Source: Phycisphaerae bacterium
GTDB taxonomy: Bacteria > Planctomycetota > Phycisphaerae > Sedimentisphaerales > Anaerohalosphaeraceae
NCBI GenBank assembly: GCA_007121565.1
Contig: SKKI01000085.1
Coordinates: 1 to 7,622, forward strand
Direction of reading: 5' to 3'
Length of the DNA: 7,622 nucleotides
Positions 1-6,399 of the stretch are shown here, piece by piece. The first letter of the stretch is position 1. Every line of letters begins with the position of its first letter. The translations under genes and the position numbers were made by a program. The notes under the pieces are model-generated. The model worked only from the letters and a program-made list of their open reading frames with translations. It was not told the DNA's origin and searched no databases.

Positions 1-35
1 CAGCGTTATATTGCTGGCATGACGCCCCACTAAAG

Positions 36-51
36 AGATATAAATATATCT
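36..51. repeat. A+T-rich palindrome (7-bp arms, 2-base spacer)
   Basis: The sequence AGATATA-AA-TATATCT is an inverted repeat with perfect 7-bp arms. It lies in the most A+T-rich part of the window, about 375 bases before the GH95 start. Its size fits a dimeric repressor or activator site, but in A+T-rich DNA such a palindrome can arise by chance. It is not followed directly by a T-run, so I do not read it as a terminator. Confidence 0.35.
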
Positions 52-101
52 AAATAAAGAGGTTATAGTTTTTTCAAAAAAGAAACACAGAAATTTTAAG
101 G

Positions 102-129
102 TTGACCGGCGACGGATTTTCGCTATGTT
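102..129 (+). promoter_or_regulatory. Possible sigma70-type promoter for the fucose module
   Basis: TTGACC (102-107, five of six matches to the -35 consensus) is followed after 16 bases by TATGTT (124-129, four of six matches to the -10 consensus). If used, transcription would begin near 136 and leave a leader of about 290 bases before the GH95 gene, which is unusually long. It is the best promoter-like pair I found upstream of that gene, but matches this good are common in bacterial DNA. Confidence 0.3.
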
Positions 130-425
130 GAAGCATGAATACCGTAGCCTTCTGAAAGGTCAGCGACAGGGCGTTCCTGTTGCGTTTCAGGGGGTTGGAA
201 ATGGCGACAATCCTAACAGCGCGCTGAATAACACATTCAGCCTGATCTGGGACGAGGCTTATACAACCAGCGTTCCGGCCAAACTCGGAAAGGCAATGTG
301 CGATCTGACGACTCCGACCTGGCCGCGCGCCCGACATTCGTCGAAGGCGTCGATCGTCCCCGGCCGCTGCTGCATTTGCTTAATCAGAAACAGTCAAGAC
401 AGGATTTTATCAGGAGAGATGAGTC

Positions 426-1448
426 ATGCTGCAAATGTCACGTTTAACAGAATTATGCTGCGGATTACTGGTGCTGGCAACGCTGTCAATTAGCTGTCAA
501 TCAGCATCGGCGGCGCAAAGGCCTGATCTGCAACTGTGGTATTCTCAACCGGCACAAACATGGACCGAGGCCCTGCCCGTCGGCAACGGACGACTGGGGG
601 CGATGGTATTTGGCGGTGTGAGCAACGAACGCATTCAACTGAATGAAGAGTCGCTCTGGGCCGGGCCTCCCGTGCCGCAGCCGCCGGAGGGAGCCTATGA
701 AGCACTCGAAGAAGCGCGCGGGCTATTCTTTGAAGATAAATACGCAGAAGGCGAACGTGTCATTGCTCGTCGTTTTCTGGGCCCGCGTATTGCGCCGCGC
801 AGCCACCAGACTCTTGGTGATCTGTGGCTTGAAATGCTGTTGCCCCAGTCCGACACCGTCGCCTACCGCCGTGAACTGAATCTGGACACTGCGGTCGCGA
901 CAACCACCTTCGAGGTGGAAGGCATTACCTATAAACGGGAAGTATTCATATCCTCGCCGGATGACGTGCTGGTGATTTCCCTGACCGCTTCAGAGCCGGC
1001 AGCCCTGAATGTACAGGTACGTTTGGGTCGTCCCGCCGATTTTACAACAAGTGCTGTCGGAGAGCCGATGCTGATGATGAGCGGCCAGGCCGCTCACGAC
1101 GGACGGCACAAAGGCGTGCGTTACCATACCACGTTATATGCCGATGTCGATGGCGGTACGGCCGCGATAGCCGAAATGCTCCTGCAAAGTCACGCCGGTC
1201 AAATCCATCTGTTGCCGGCTTTGCCGGAGGGCTGGCCGAGCGGCTCCGTGAAGGGATTGCGTGCCCGCGGCGGCTTTGAGGTGGATATCGAATGGCACGA
1301 CGGCAAACTCACGTCGGCCCGCATCACCAGTGTCGGCGGCACAAACTGCCGTGTGCGATACGGCCAACAGATGCACAACGTTCAACTGGACAAGGGACAG
1401 TCCATCCGACTGGTACCGGAAGATTTTGAGAGTTCTAAAACAAACTGA
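426..1448 (+). CDS. GH95-family (alpha-L-fucosidase) protein lacking its catalytic domain; secreted; probable internally deleted pseudogene
   Basis: Intact GH95 enzymes (about 750-800 residues) are inverting fucosidases, mostly alpha-1,2-L-fucosidases, with an N-terminal beta-sandwich, an (alpha/alpha)6 catalytic barrel and a C-terminal beta-domain. This protein has only 340 residues. Residues 1-30 look like a signal peptide (hydrophobic 10-23, likely cut near Ala29). Residues 36-242 match the N-terminal domain, including [16 protein letters not shown] (49-64) and [12 protein letters not shown] (71-82). At 243-256 the sequence jumps in frame to [14 protein letters not shown], the start of the C-terminal part, then [23 protein letters not shown] and the end of that domain. 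All the barrel's catalytic Asn, Glu and Asp residues are therefore absent, so hydrolysis is not expected. The start ATG has AGGAG at 412-416, nine bases upstream. The neighbour is fucP, which fits fucose use. It may be a recent deletion pseudogene, a retained carbohydrate-binding stub or an assembly collapse. Family assignment is firm; the present function is unknown. Confidence 0.85.
   Translation: MLQMSRLTELCCGLLVLATLSISCQSASAAQRPDLQLWYSQPAQTWTEALPVGNGRLGAMVFGGVSNERIQLNEESLWAGPPVPQPPEGAYEALEEARGLFFEDKYAEGERVIARRFLGPRIAPRSHQTLGDLWLEMLLPQSDTVAYRRELNLDTAVATTTFEVEGITYKREVFISSPDDVLVISLTASEPAALNVQVRLGRPADFTTSAVGEPMLMMSGQAAHDGRHKGVRYHTTLYADVDGGTAAIAEMLLQSHAGQIHLLPALPEGWPSGSVKGLRARGGFEVDIEWHDGKLTSARITSVGGTNCRVRYGQQMHNVQLDKGQSIRLVPEDFESSKTN
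1149..1163 (+). other. Inferred deletion junction within the GH95 gene
   Basis: The codons GAT-GGC-GGT-ACG-GCC join the N-terminal domain (ending YADVDGGT) to the C-terminal part (starting [10 protein letters not shown]). In intact relatives the second element normally follows a DGNFG motif, and the first normally continues with more N-domain beta-strands. Both sides would naturally supply Gly-Gly-Thr, so a short shared sequence around GGCGGTAC could have guided an in-frame deletion of roughly 1.3 kb. The deleted DNA is not in the window, so the shared sequence is inferred from family knowledge. Confidence 0.6.
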
Positions 1449-1477
1449 TGCAACAGAACTTTCGCTAGCATTGTATT

Positions 1478-1491
1478 GAAACCGCGGTTTC
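1478..1491. promoter_or_regulatory. Perfect 14-bp palindrome upstream of fucP, candidate operator
   Basis: GAAACCGCGGTTTC is a perfect palindrome in the gap between the GH95 stop and the fucP start, ending 50 bases before the fucP ATG. Length and placement suit a dimeric sugar-responsive repressor such as a LacI or GntR family member. Its centre is GC rather than the CG usual in LacI-type sites. A weak -35-like TTGAAA (1476-1481) overlaps its left arm, but I see no good -10 element at the right distance. As a hairpin it would give only a 5-bp stem with a CGCG loop and no T-run, so a terminator is unlikely. Confidence 0.45.
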
Positions 1492-1541
1492 GGACCTAAC
1501 ACAAAACACATTACTTATGGACATTTTTGGAAAGGTTTCTG

Positions 1542-2864
1542 ATGAGTGAGCCTGCTGCTGGCACAACAAACAGTCGGGAAAAGCCAAGATTACTCCCACC
1601 GGGTGATATACTGCCTTTTATTCTCTTGTCCAGCTGTTTTGCCTGGTGGGGGATTGCCAATAACATGACCGACCCTCTGGTGCGGGCCTTTACGGGTATC
1701 TTTGACGGGTTAACGACATTTCAGTCCTCGCTGATTCAGTTCGCCTTTTATGGGGCCTATTTTGGACTGGCTATTCCCGGCTCGATTATTGCACGCAAAT
1801 TCGGCTATAAACGCGGGGTGTTAGTGGGGCTGGGAATGTACGCGGTAGGCTGCTTTTTATTTTTCCCGGCCAGCCTGCTCCAGCAGTTTGTCCCGTTTTT
1901 AGTCGCGTTTTATGTGCTGGCCGGCGGCTTGTCGATCCTCGAGACCAATGCCAATCCGTATGTGCTCATGTTGGGGCCGGAAGAAACAGCGACGCAGCGG
2001 CTCAATTTGGCCCAGTCCTTTAATCCGGTCGGCTCTGTCATCGGGACACTGCTGTGTCAGATTTTGATTTTGGCACGGCTTGAAACGCTGCAGCAGCGAA
2101 TGGCCGATGCTTCTGAACAGCAGCTTGCCACGCTCCAGGGCCAGCAGCTTGCTATCGTGATTACACCGTATCTGATTATTGGAGCTATCCTGGTGGCGGT
2201 GTGGGTACTGATTGCGGTCACCAAGATGCCGTATGTGGTGGAGTCGGATCGCAATGTCCACTTTGCCGCGACCGTTAAACGCCTGCTGAAAAATCCCAAC
2301 TATGTCTTTGCGGTCATTGCGCAGTTCTTTTACGTGGGTGCGCAGATTTCGGTGTGGACATATACGGTTTTTTATATCCCCGACCAACTGGGGATTTCGG
2401 GCAGTGAGGCGCTGCGAAACTACCATTTACCGGCACTGATTATGTTTGGTATATTTCGGTTTATTGCCACGGCTGTGATGAGTCGCATCGCCCCGCATAA
2501 TGTACTCAAGGTGATGGCCATCGCCGGGGTGATATTAACAGGCGTGGTGATTATGGTCGGCGGTCAAATTGGAGCGCTTGCACTGGTGGGCATCTCGGCG
2601 TGTATGTCGTTGATGTTTCCGACCATCTTCGGCCTGGGCAGTCGCGGCCTGGGTGAAGATACCAAGATCGGCGGCTCAGGACTGATTATGGCGATCCTGG
2701 GCGGGGCGATTTTGACGCCGCTGCAAGGGTATATCATTGATATTTCCACTGTCCGCCTCTCTTACAGTGTCCCGCTTGTGTGCTTTGCGGTCATCGCCGC
2801 CTATGCGATCTTTGCCGGCAACGCCAAACTGCCGACCGCGACGGTGGAAACTGTCACAGAATGA
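1542..2864 (+). CDS. fucP: L-fucose:H+ symporter (FucP family, MFS)
   Basis: This inner-membrane proton symporter imports L-fucose. It has 440 residues against 438 in E. coli FucP, and I count twelve hydrophobic segments. Family hallmarks are in place: WGIANNMTD near residue 44, the FGYKRG loop after segment 2, GGLSILETNANP (129-140), and LNLAQSFNPVG around 158. By my alignment Asp44, Glu134 and Gln158 correspond to E. coli Asp46, Glu135 and Gln162, the proton- and sugar-handling residues, so transport should be intact. I chose ATG 1542 because GGAAAGG (1529-1535) lies six bases before it; an in-frame TTG at 1527 would overlap that site. The GH95 gene 93 bases upstream supports fucose as substrate, although the family also includes glucose/galactose and N-acetylglucosamine carriers. 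Transcription may come from the GH95 promoter or be controlled at the palindrome at 1478-1491. No terminator is apparent downstream. Confidence 0.87.
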   Translation: MSEPAAGTTNSREKPRLLPPGDILPFILLSSCFAWWGIANNMTDPLVRAFTGIFDGLTTFQSSLIQFAFYGAYFGLAIPGSIIARKFGYKRGVLVGLGMYAVGCFLFFPASLLQQFVPFLVAFYVLAGGLSILETNANPYVLMLGPEETATQRLNLAQSFNPVGSVIGTLLCQILILARLETLQQRMADASEQQLATLQGQQLAIVITPYLIIGAILVAVWVLIAVTKMPYVVESDRNVHFAATVKRLLKNPNYVFAVIAQFFYVGAQISVWTYTVFYIPDQLGISGSEALRNYHLPALIMFGIFRFIATAVMSRIAPHNVLKVMAIAGVILTGVVIMVGGQIGALALVGISACMSLMFPTIFGLGSRGLGEDTKIGGSGLIMAILGGAILTPLQGYIIDISTVRLSYSVPLVCFAVIAAYAIFAGNAKLPTATVETVTE

Positions 2865-2928
2865 TAATTGTAAACACCATCGGCCATAGCTCTTTGCGTG
2901 ATTTTAGGAGTGCTTCAGACCCAATAAA

Positions 2929-3003
2929 ATTCGCGATTCCTGGACTCATGATATCTGGTTCCAGGTGTGCTCGTCTCGATTTTTCAGGACAACAATCGCG
3001 AAT
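2929..3003. repeat. Nested inverted repeats between fucP and murC
   Basis: The outer arms ATTCGCGATT (2929-2938) and AATCGCGAAT (2994-3003) are perfect 10-bp complements, and each contains the self-complementary hexamer TCGCGA. Directly inside the left arm begins a second pair, CCTGGA (2939-2944) with TCCAGG (2960-2965), enclosing a 15-base loop that contains GATATC. The outer arms are 55 bases apart. The layout could be a folded RNA 3' end of the fucP transcript, or two copies of a protein-binding site upstream of the murC promoter. The only T-run nearby (2980-2984) lies within the outer loop rather than after a stem, so it is not a classical terminator. Confidence 0.5.
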
Positions 3004-3034
3004 AGATCGGGAGAAAAATGCGTTTTGAGAGGTC

Positions 3035-3063
3035 TTGAATAAATGGTTGTGTGCGGGTATGAT
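3035..3063 (+). promoter_or_regulatory. Probable sigma70-type promoter of the murC-murB-aroF operon
   Basis: TTGAAT (3035-3040) and TATGAT (3058-3063) are separated by the ideal 17 bases, with four and five of six matches to consensus. Transcription would start near 3070, giving a leader of about 30 bases before murC. It lies just downstream of the nested inverted repeats at 2929-3003. It is the best promoter candidate in the window. Confidence 0.55.
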
Positions 3064-3099
3064 AGGCGTCAAATTATCCGGATTCAACTGGGTTGAGGT

Positions 3100-4494
3100 A
3101 TGGACGCATATTCAGGAAAGACTTATCATTTTGTCGGGATCGGCGGGATTGGCACCAGCGGACTGGCCAAGCTGCTGATGCGGCGCGGCGCGACGGTCAG
3201 CGGCTCGGACATGTGCCGCAGCCCGGTTACCGACCACTTGTGCTCGCTCGGGGCGGCGATTGCCATCGGCCATGACGGCGGCAATGTCCCCGGGGTCGTT
3301 GACGCGGTGGTCATCAGCGCCGCCGTCACAGCCGGCAATCCGGAGCTGGCCCGCGCGTCGGAATTGGGCTGTCCGATCTACAAATACGCCGAGATGCTCG
3401 GCCGGCTCTTTGACACCTGCACCGGTCTTGCCGTCTGCGGTACGCACGGCAAAAGCACTGTCGGGGCGTGGATTTCGTACCTGCTGGCCCAAAGCGGGCT
3501 GCATCCGAATTATATCATCGGCGCCGAGGTACCGCAGTTGGGCGGCTCCAGCGGGGTGGGCAACGGGCCGCTGTTCGTGGCCGAGGCGTGCGAGTATGAC
3601 CGCAGTTTCTTGAATCTGCACCCGTCGATCGCCGTGCTTTTGAATATCGATCAAGACCATCTGGATTACTATGATGGCGTGGACGATATCCTGGACGCCT
3701 TCAGTACGTTTGCCGACGGACTCAAGCCCGACGGGGTGCTGATTGCCAACGGGACCGATAAAAACGTCGCCCGCCTCCTGCGGCGGCTTGATCCGGCTCG
3801 GCGCGTGGTGACGGTTGGGCTGGAGCGTCATTGCCAGGTGACCGCGGACAATCTAAAGCTTTGCGACGGGCTTTATTCCTTTGACCTTGTCCGCAACGGA
3901 ACGGTGCTGGGCCGGACAAAAAGCGGCCTGCCGGGTCGGCACAACGTGTATAATGCCCTGATGGCCGCGGCGGGGGCTCTGGAAGCGGGCGCGGCCGAAT
4001 CGGTCGTGCTTGAGCGGCTGGGTACGTTTGACGGCATCGACCGGCGGCTGATGTTCAAGGCCCGCGTCGATGGAATCACGGTGGTGGACGACTACGCCCA
4101 TCACCCGACCGAGATCCGGGCCTCGCTGGAGGCGCTGCGGCAGTTGTACGCCCCCCGGCGGCTGTGGTGCATTTTTCAGCCGCATCAATACAGCCGCACC
4201 CGTTTTTTGCTTGATGATTTTGCAGAAAGTTTTAAGCTTGCCGACAGGACGATTGTGCCGGAGATTTATTTCGTGCGGGACACCGCCGAAAGCCGCAGCA
4301 CAGTCAACGCCGAGGTGCTGGTCGAGCGGATTCGACAGCAGCAGTGCCAGGCGCTGTTTATCAATGATTTTGCCGGTATTGTAAACCACTTAAAAGAACA
4401 TGTCCGCAGCGGCGATCTGGTCGTAACCATGGGCGCCGGGACAATTTGGAAAGTTGCCGATGAGTATATTCAATGGCTTAGAGAGCATCGTTAA
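3100..4494 (+). CDS. murC: UDP-N-acetylmuramate--L-alanine ligase (MurC)
   Basis: This cytoplasmic ATP-dependent ligase adds L-alanine to UDP-MurNAc, the first step of the peptidoglycan stem peptide. The 464-residue length is typical. The three Mur-ligase domains are visible: an N-terminal Rossmann domain with GIGGIG (13-18); a central ATPase domain with P-loop GTHGKST (114-120), NIDQDHLDYYD with His187, and GRHNVYNAL around 281; and a C-terminal domain with DDYAHHPTE (330-338), FQPHQYSRT and a final GAGTIW. All expected motifs are present, so it should be active. An in-frame TGA at 3094-3096 rules out a longer protein, and the N-terminus fits the family. The only Shine-Dalgarno-like GAGG (3095-3098) is one base from the ATG, closer than normal, so initiation may be inefficient or rely on something else. 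murB overlaps its 3' end. Neither murG nor ftsW precedes it, unlike in the classical division cluster. Confidence 0.96.
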   Translation: MDAYSGKTYHFVGIGGIGTSGLAKLLMRRGATVSGSDMCRSPVTDHLCSLGAAIAIGHDGGNVPGVVDAVVISAAVTAGNPELARASELGCPIYKYAEMLGRLFDTCTGLAVCGTHGKSTVGAWISYLLAQSGLHPNYIIGAEVPQLGGSSGVGNGPLFVAEACEYDRSFLNLHPSIAVLLNIDQDHLDYYDGVDDILDAFSTFADGLKPDGVLIANGTDKNVARLLRRLDPARRVVTVGLERHCQVTADNLKLCDGLYSFDLVRNGTVLGRTKSGLPGRHNVYNALMAAAGALEAGAAESVVLERLGTFDGIDRRLMFKARVDGITVVDDYAHHPTEIRASLEALRQLYAPRRLWCIFQPHQYSRTRFLLDDFAESFKLADRTIVPEIYFVRDTAESRSTVNAEVLVERIRQQQCQALFINDFAGIVNHLKEHVRSGDLVVTMGAGTIWKVADEYIQWLREHR

Positions 4495-5338
4495 GGAAAA
4501 TGTACCGCTCAACGATATGACCTGGTACGGGCTGGGCGGCACTGCGGAGTATCTGATTCGCCCGCAGAGCGTTCAGCAGCTTCAGGAGGTCGTCAGCCGC
4601 TGCGTCCGGGCCCAGATGCCGTTTCGGGTGCTGGGCTTCGGCTCGAACCTGCTGATCAGCGACGAAGGCGTTAAAGGCGCGGTACTCAAGCTCGAGGCCG
4701 AACCGTTCGCCAAAACCGAGTACGACCAGACCACCCTCAAGGCCGGCGCCGGCGCGAACCTGAACAAGCTGGTGCTCGACTCGGTGCGCAGGGGTCTAAG
4801 CGGCCTGGAGTCTCTGACGGGCATCCCCGGATCGGTCGGCGGGGCGATTCGCATGAACGCCGGCGGCAACTTCGGCGACATCGGCGCCTGCACGCAAAGC
4901 GCCACAGTGATGGACGTCAACGGCGAGATATTTGAAAAGACCAAGCCCGAGCTGGTCTTTGACTACCGCTGGGTCAATATCACCGCTCCGATTATCCTGG
5001 AGGCGACGATCGAACTGGCCCAATCGGATCCCGACCAGATGCTCAAGACCGTCAAAGAGGTCTGGATTTACAAGAAAAATACCCAACCGCTGAATACGCG
5101 CAACGCCGGCTGCATCTTCAAAAATCCGCGCGGGATGAGTGCCGGCGCGCTGATCGACCGGGCAGGCCTGAAAGGCACGCAAGTCGGCGGCGCTGTCGTC
5201 AGCGAAAAACACGCCAACTTTATTGCCACCGAAAGCGGCTGCAAAAGTGCCGATGTCAAAAAACTCATTGACCTGATGCGTGAAAAGGTCAGGGCGAGTT
5301 TTGACGTTGAACTGGAACTTGAGATTGAAATCTGGTAG
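4460..5338 (+). CDS. murB: UDP-N-acetylenolpyruvoylglucosamine reductase (MurB), type II
   Basis: This cytoplasmic FAD enzyme uses NADPH to reduce UDP-GlcNAc-enolpyruvate to UDP-MurNAc, the substrate of MurC. At 292 residues it has the short type II form. FAD-domain motifs include [23 protein letters not shown] and [15 protein letters not shown] (with Arg131). By alignment Arg170 (FDYRW) matches E. coli Arg159, and Glu288 near the C-terminus (LELE) matches the catalytic glutamate. The proton-donor position, usually Ser in NAGS-type motifs, is Cys218 here (NAGCIFKNP). I recall cysteine occurring in some MurB proteins, so activity is likely, but the variant is notable. ATG 4460 is chosen because GGAAAG (4448-4453) lies six bases upstream; an in-frame TTG at 4454 abuts that site. 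The start is 35 bases inside murC, which suggests translational coupling. The DAHP synthase gene follows 31 bases later. Confidence 0.95.
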   Translation: MSIFNGLESIVKENVPLNDMTWYGLGGTAEYLIRPQSVQQLQEVVSRCVRAQMPFRVLGFGSNLLISDEGVKGAVLKLEAEPFAKTEYDQTTLKAGAGANLNKLVLDSVRRGLSGLESLTGIPGSVGGAIRMNAGGNFGDIGACTQSATVMDVNGEIFEKTKPELVFDYRWVNITAPIILEATIELAQSDPDQMLKTVKEVWIYKKNTQPLNTRNAGCIFKNPRGMSAGALIDRAGLKGTQVGGAVVSEKHANFIATESGCKSADVKKLIDLMREKVRASFDVELELEIEIW

Positions 5339-5369
5339 CCGCCGGTGTAAACCCGAATCGAGGAAGCCA

Positions 5370-6389
5370 ATGATAGTAGTCATGAAACCCGGCGCAGCGC
5401 CGGAGGATATCGAACACGTCGTGGAACTGGTCAACGAGTTTGGTCTTAAAGACCACGTCATCTACGGCACGGATCGGACGGTGATCGCCTGTATCGGCGA
5501 CAAACGGGCGGTGGAAAAGGACGCGATTGAAAACGCTCCGATGGTTGAAAAGGTGGTGCCGATTCTGGCACCGTACAAGATGGCCTCGCTGGAGGTCCGC
5601 AAGGAAAAGACGCAAATTCCCATTGGTCCCGAGGCGTTTCCCGTCGGCGGGACGAGGGTGGGTATTATCGCCGGGCCGTGTGCGGTTGAAAGCAGTGAAC
5701 AGATCATGCAGACCGCCCGGGCGGTCAAGGCCGCCGGCGCCATCGGCTTTCGCGGCGGGGCGTTCAAGCCGCGCACCAGCCCGTATGCCTTTCAGGGCAT
5801 GGGACGCGAAGGGCTGGAACTGCTGGCCGCCGCGCGCGACGAGACCGGCCTGGCGATCGTGACCGAAGTCATCGGCACCGAACAGGTAGCCTTGTGCGAT
5901 GAGTTTGCCGACGTGCTGCAGATCGGGGCGCGCAATATGCAGCACTATCCGCTGCTCGAGGCGGTGGGCAAGGCTGCCAAACCGGTGCTGCTCAAACGCG
6001 GAATGAGCGCCTCGCTGGATGAGTTTCTGCTGGCGGCCGAGTACATTATCAATGCCGGCAATCCGAATGTGATTTTGTGCGAGCGCGGCATCCGCACCTT
6101 TGAGACCTATGTCCGCAATACGCTGCCGCTGGCGATCATTCCGGCGCTGCGTGAACGGACACACCTGCCGGTTGTGATTGACCCGTCCCACGGCACCGGC
6201 CATGCCGGTATGGTGCCGGCGATGGCGCTGGCGGCGGTGGCCGCCGGGGCCGACGGGATCATTCTCGAATGCCATCCCGATCCGGAGCGCGCCGCCTCGG
6301 ACGGCGCCCAGTCCATTACGCCGACGCGCTTTGAGCAATTGATGGCCCGCCTCAAGCGCGTCGCCCAGGCCGTCGATCGCGATGTATGA
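5370..6389 (+). CDS. aroF: 3-deoxy-7-phosphoheptulonate (DAHP) synthase, type I-beta, with N-terminal regulatory domain
   Basis: The enzyme condenses phosphoenolpyruvate with erythrose-4-phosphate to DAHP, the first step of the shikimate pathway to aromatic amino acids, in the cytoplasm. It has 339 residues, almost exactly the Thermotoga maritima enzyme (338). Residues 1-70 form the ferredoxin-like domain that in that enzyme binds Tyr or Phe for feedback inhibition. The TIM barrel follows from about 90, with [43 protein letters not shown] and [10 protein letters not shown]. The metal ligands are Cys104, His274, Glu300 and Asp311, each two residues beyond the T. maritima Cys102, His272, Glu298 and Asp309. 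ATG 5370 has GAGGA (5360-5364) five bases upstream and begins the protein where the family does. The gene follows murB by 31 bases and is probably co-transcribed with it, though no metabolic link is obvious. The symbol is the one usually given to this subfamily; aroG is also used. Confidence 0.94.
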   Translation: MIVVMKPGAAPEDIEHVVELVNEFGLKDHVIYGTDRTVIACIGDKRAVEKDAIENAPMVEKVVPILAPYKMASLEVRKEKTQIPIGPEAFPVGGTRVGIIAGPCAVESSEQIMQTARAVKAAGAIGFRGGAFKPRTSPYAFQGMGREGLELLAAARDETGLAIVTEVIGTEQVALCDEFADVLQIGARNMQHYPLLEAVGKAAKPVLLKRGMSASLDEFLLAAEYIINAGNPNVILCERGIRTFETYVRNTLPLAIIPALRERTHLPVVIDPSHGTGHAGMVPAMALAAVAAGADGIILECHPDPERAASDGAQSITPTRFEQLMARLKRVAQAVDRDV

Positions 6390-6399
6390 TGGGGGCAGG

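Larger units (their letters stand above)
34..425. other. Gene-free leader region upstream of the GH95 gene
   Basis: I find no recognisable gene in this stretch of nearly 400 bases. Bases 34-100 are strongly A+T-rich and hold a 16-base palindrome and a T6-C-A6 tract (69-81). The rest is of ordinary composition. An open frame starting at 125 has no ribosome binding site, resembles no family I know, and runs on past the start of the GH95 gene. A second frame is open from 232 to about 428 without a start codon and is also unrecognisable. This could be a long 5' leader or decayed coding sequence. Bases 1-33 read in frame 1 as ten codons ending in TAA, which could be the tail of an upstream gene, but that is too short to support a call. 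Confidence 0.5.

Noticed and set aside
74..337. Open frame of 87 codons on the minus strand in the leader region
   Set aside because: Unrecognisable sequence without a ribosome binding site; its C-terminal end is simply the A/T-tract region read in reverse.
125..493. Open frame of 122 codons overlapping the start of the GH95 gene
   Set aside because: There is no Shine-Dalgarno sequence before the ATG, the composition is unlike a folded protein, no family is recognisable, and it overlaps the well-supported GH95 start by 68 bases.
426..510. Lipoprotein signal peptide on the GH95 protein (Cys24)
   Set aside because: The residues before Cys24 (LSIS) do not place Leu at -3 as a lipobox needs; an ordinary signal peptidase I site at ASA-A fits better.
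1478..1491. Reading the 14-bp palindrome as a Rho-independent terminator of the GH95 gene
   Set aside because: It would allow only a 5-bp stem with a 4-base loop, and no T-run follows.
2939..2984. Reading the CCTGGA/TCCAGG stem plus the T5 run as a fucP terminator
   Set aside because: The stem is short with a 15-base loop, and the T-run begins about 15 bases after the stem instead of directly behind it.
3112..3831. Minus-strand open frame (239 codons) opposite murC
   Set aside because: Shadow of the highly conserved MurC coding sequence, with low-complexity Arg/Ala/Pro content.
5289..6338. Long minus-strand open frame (349 codons) opposite the DAHP synthase gene
   Set aside because: It is a shadow frame created by the codon bias of a clearly identified enzyme on the other strand; its Arg/His-rich sequence has no family features.
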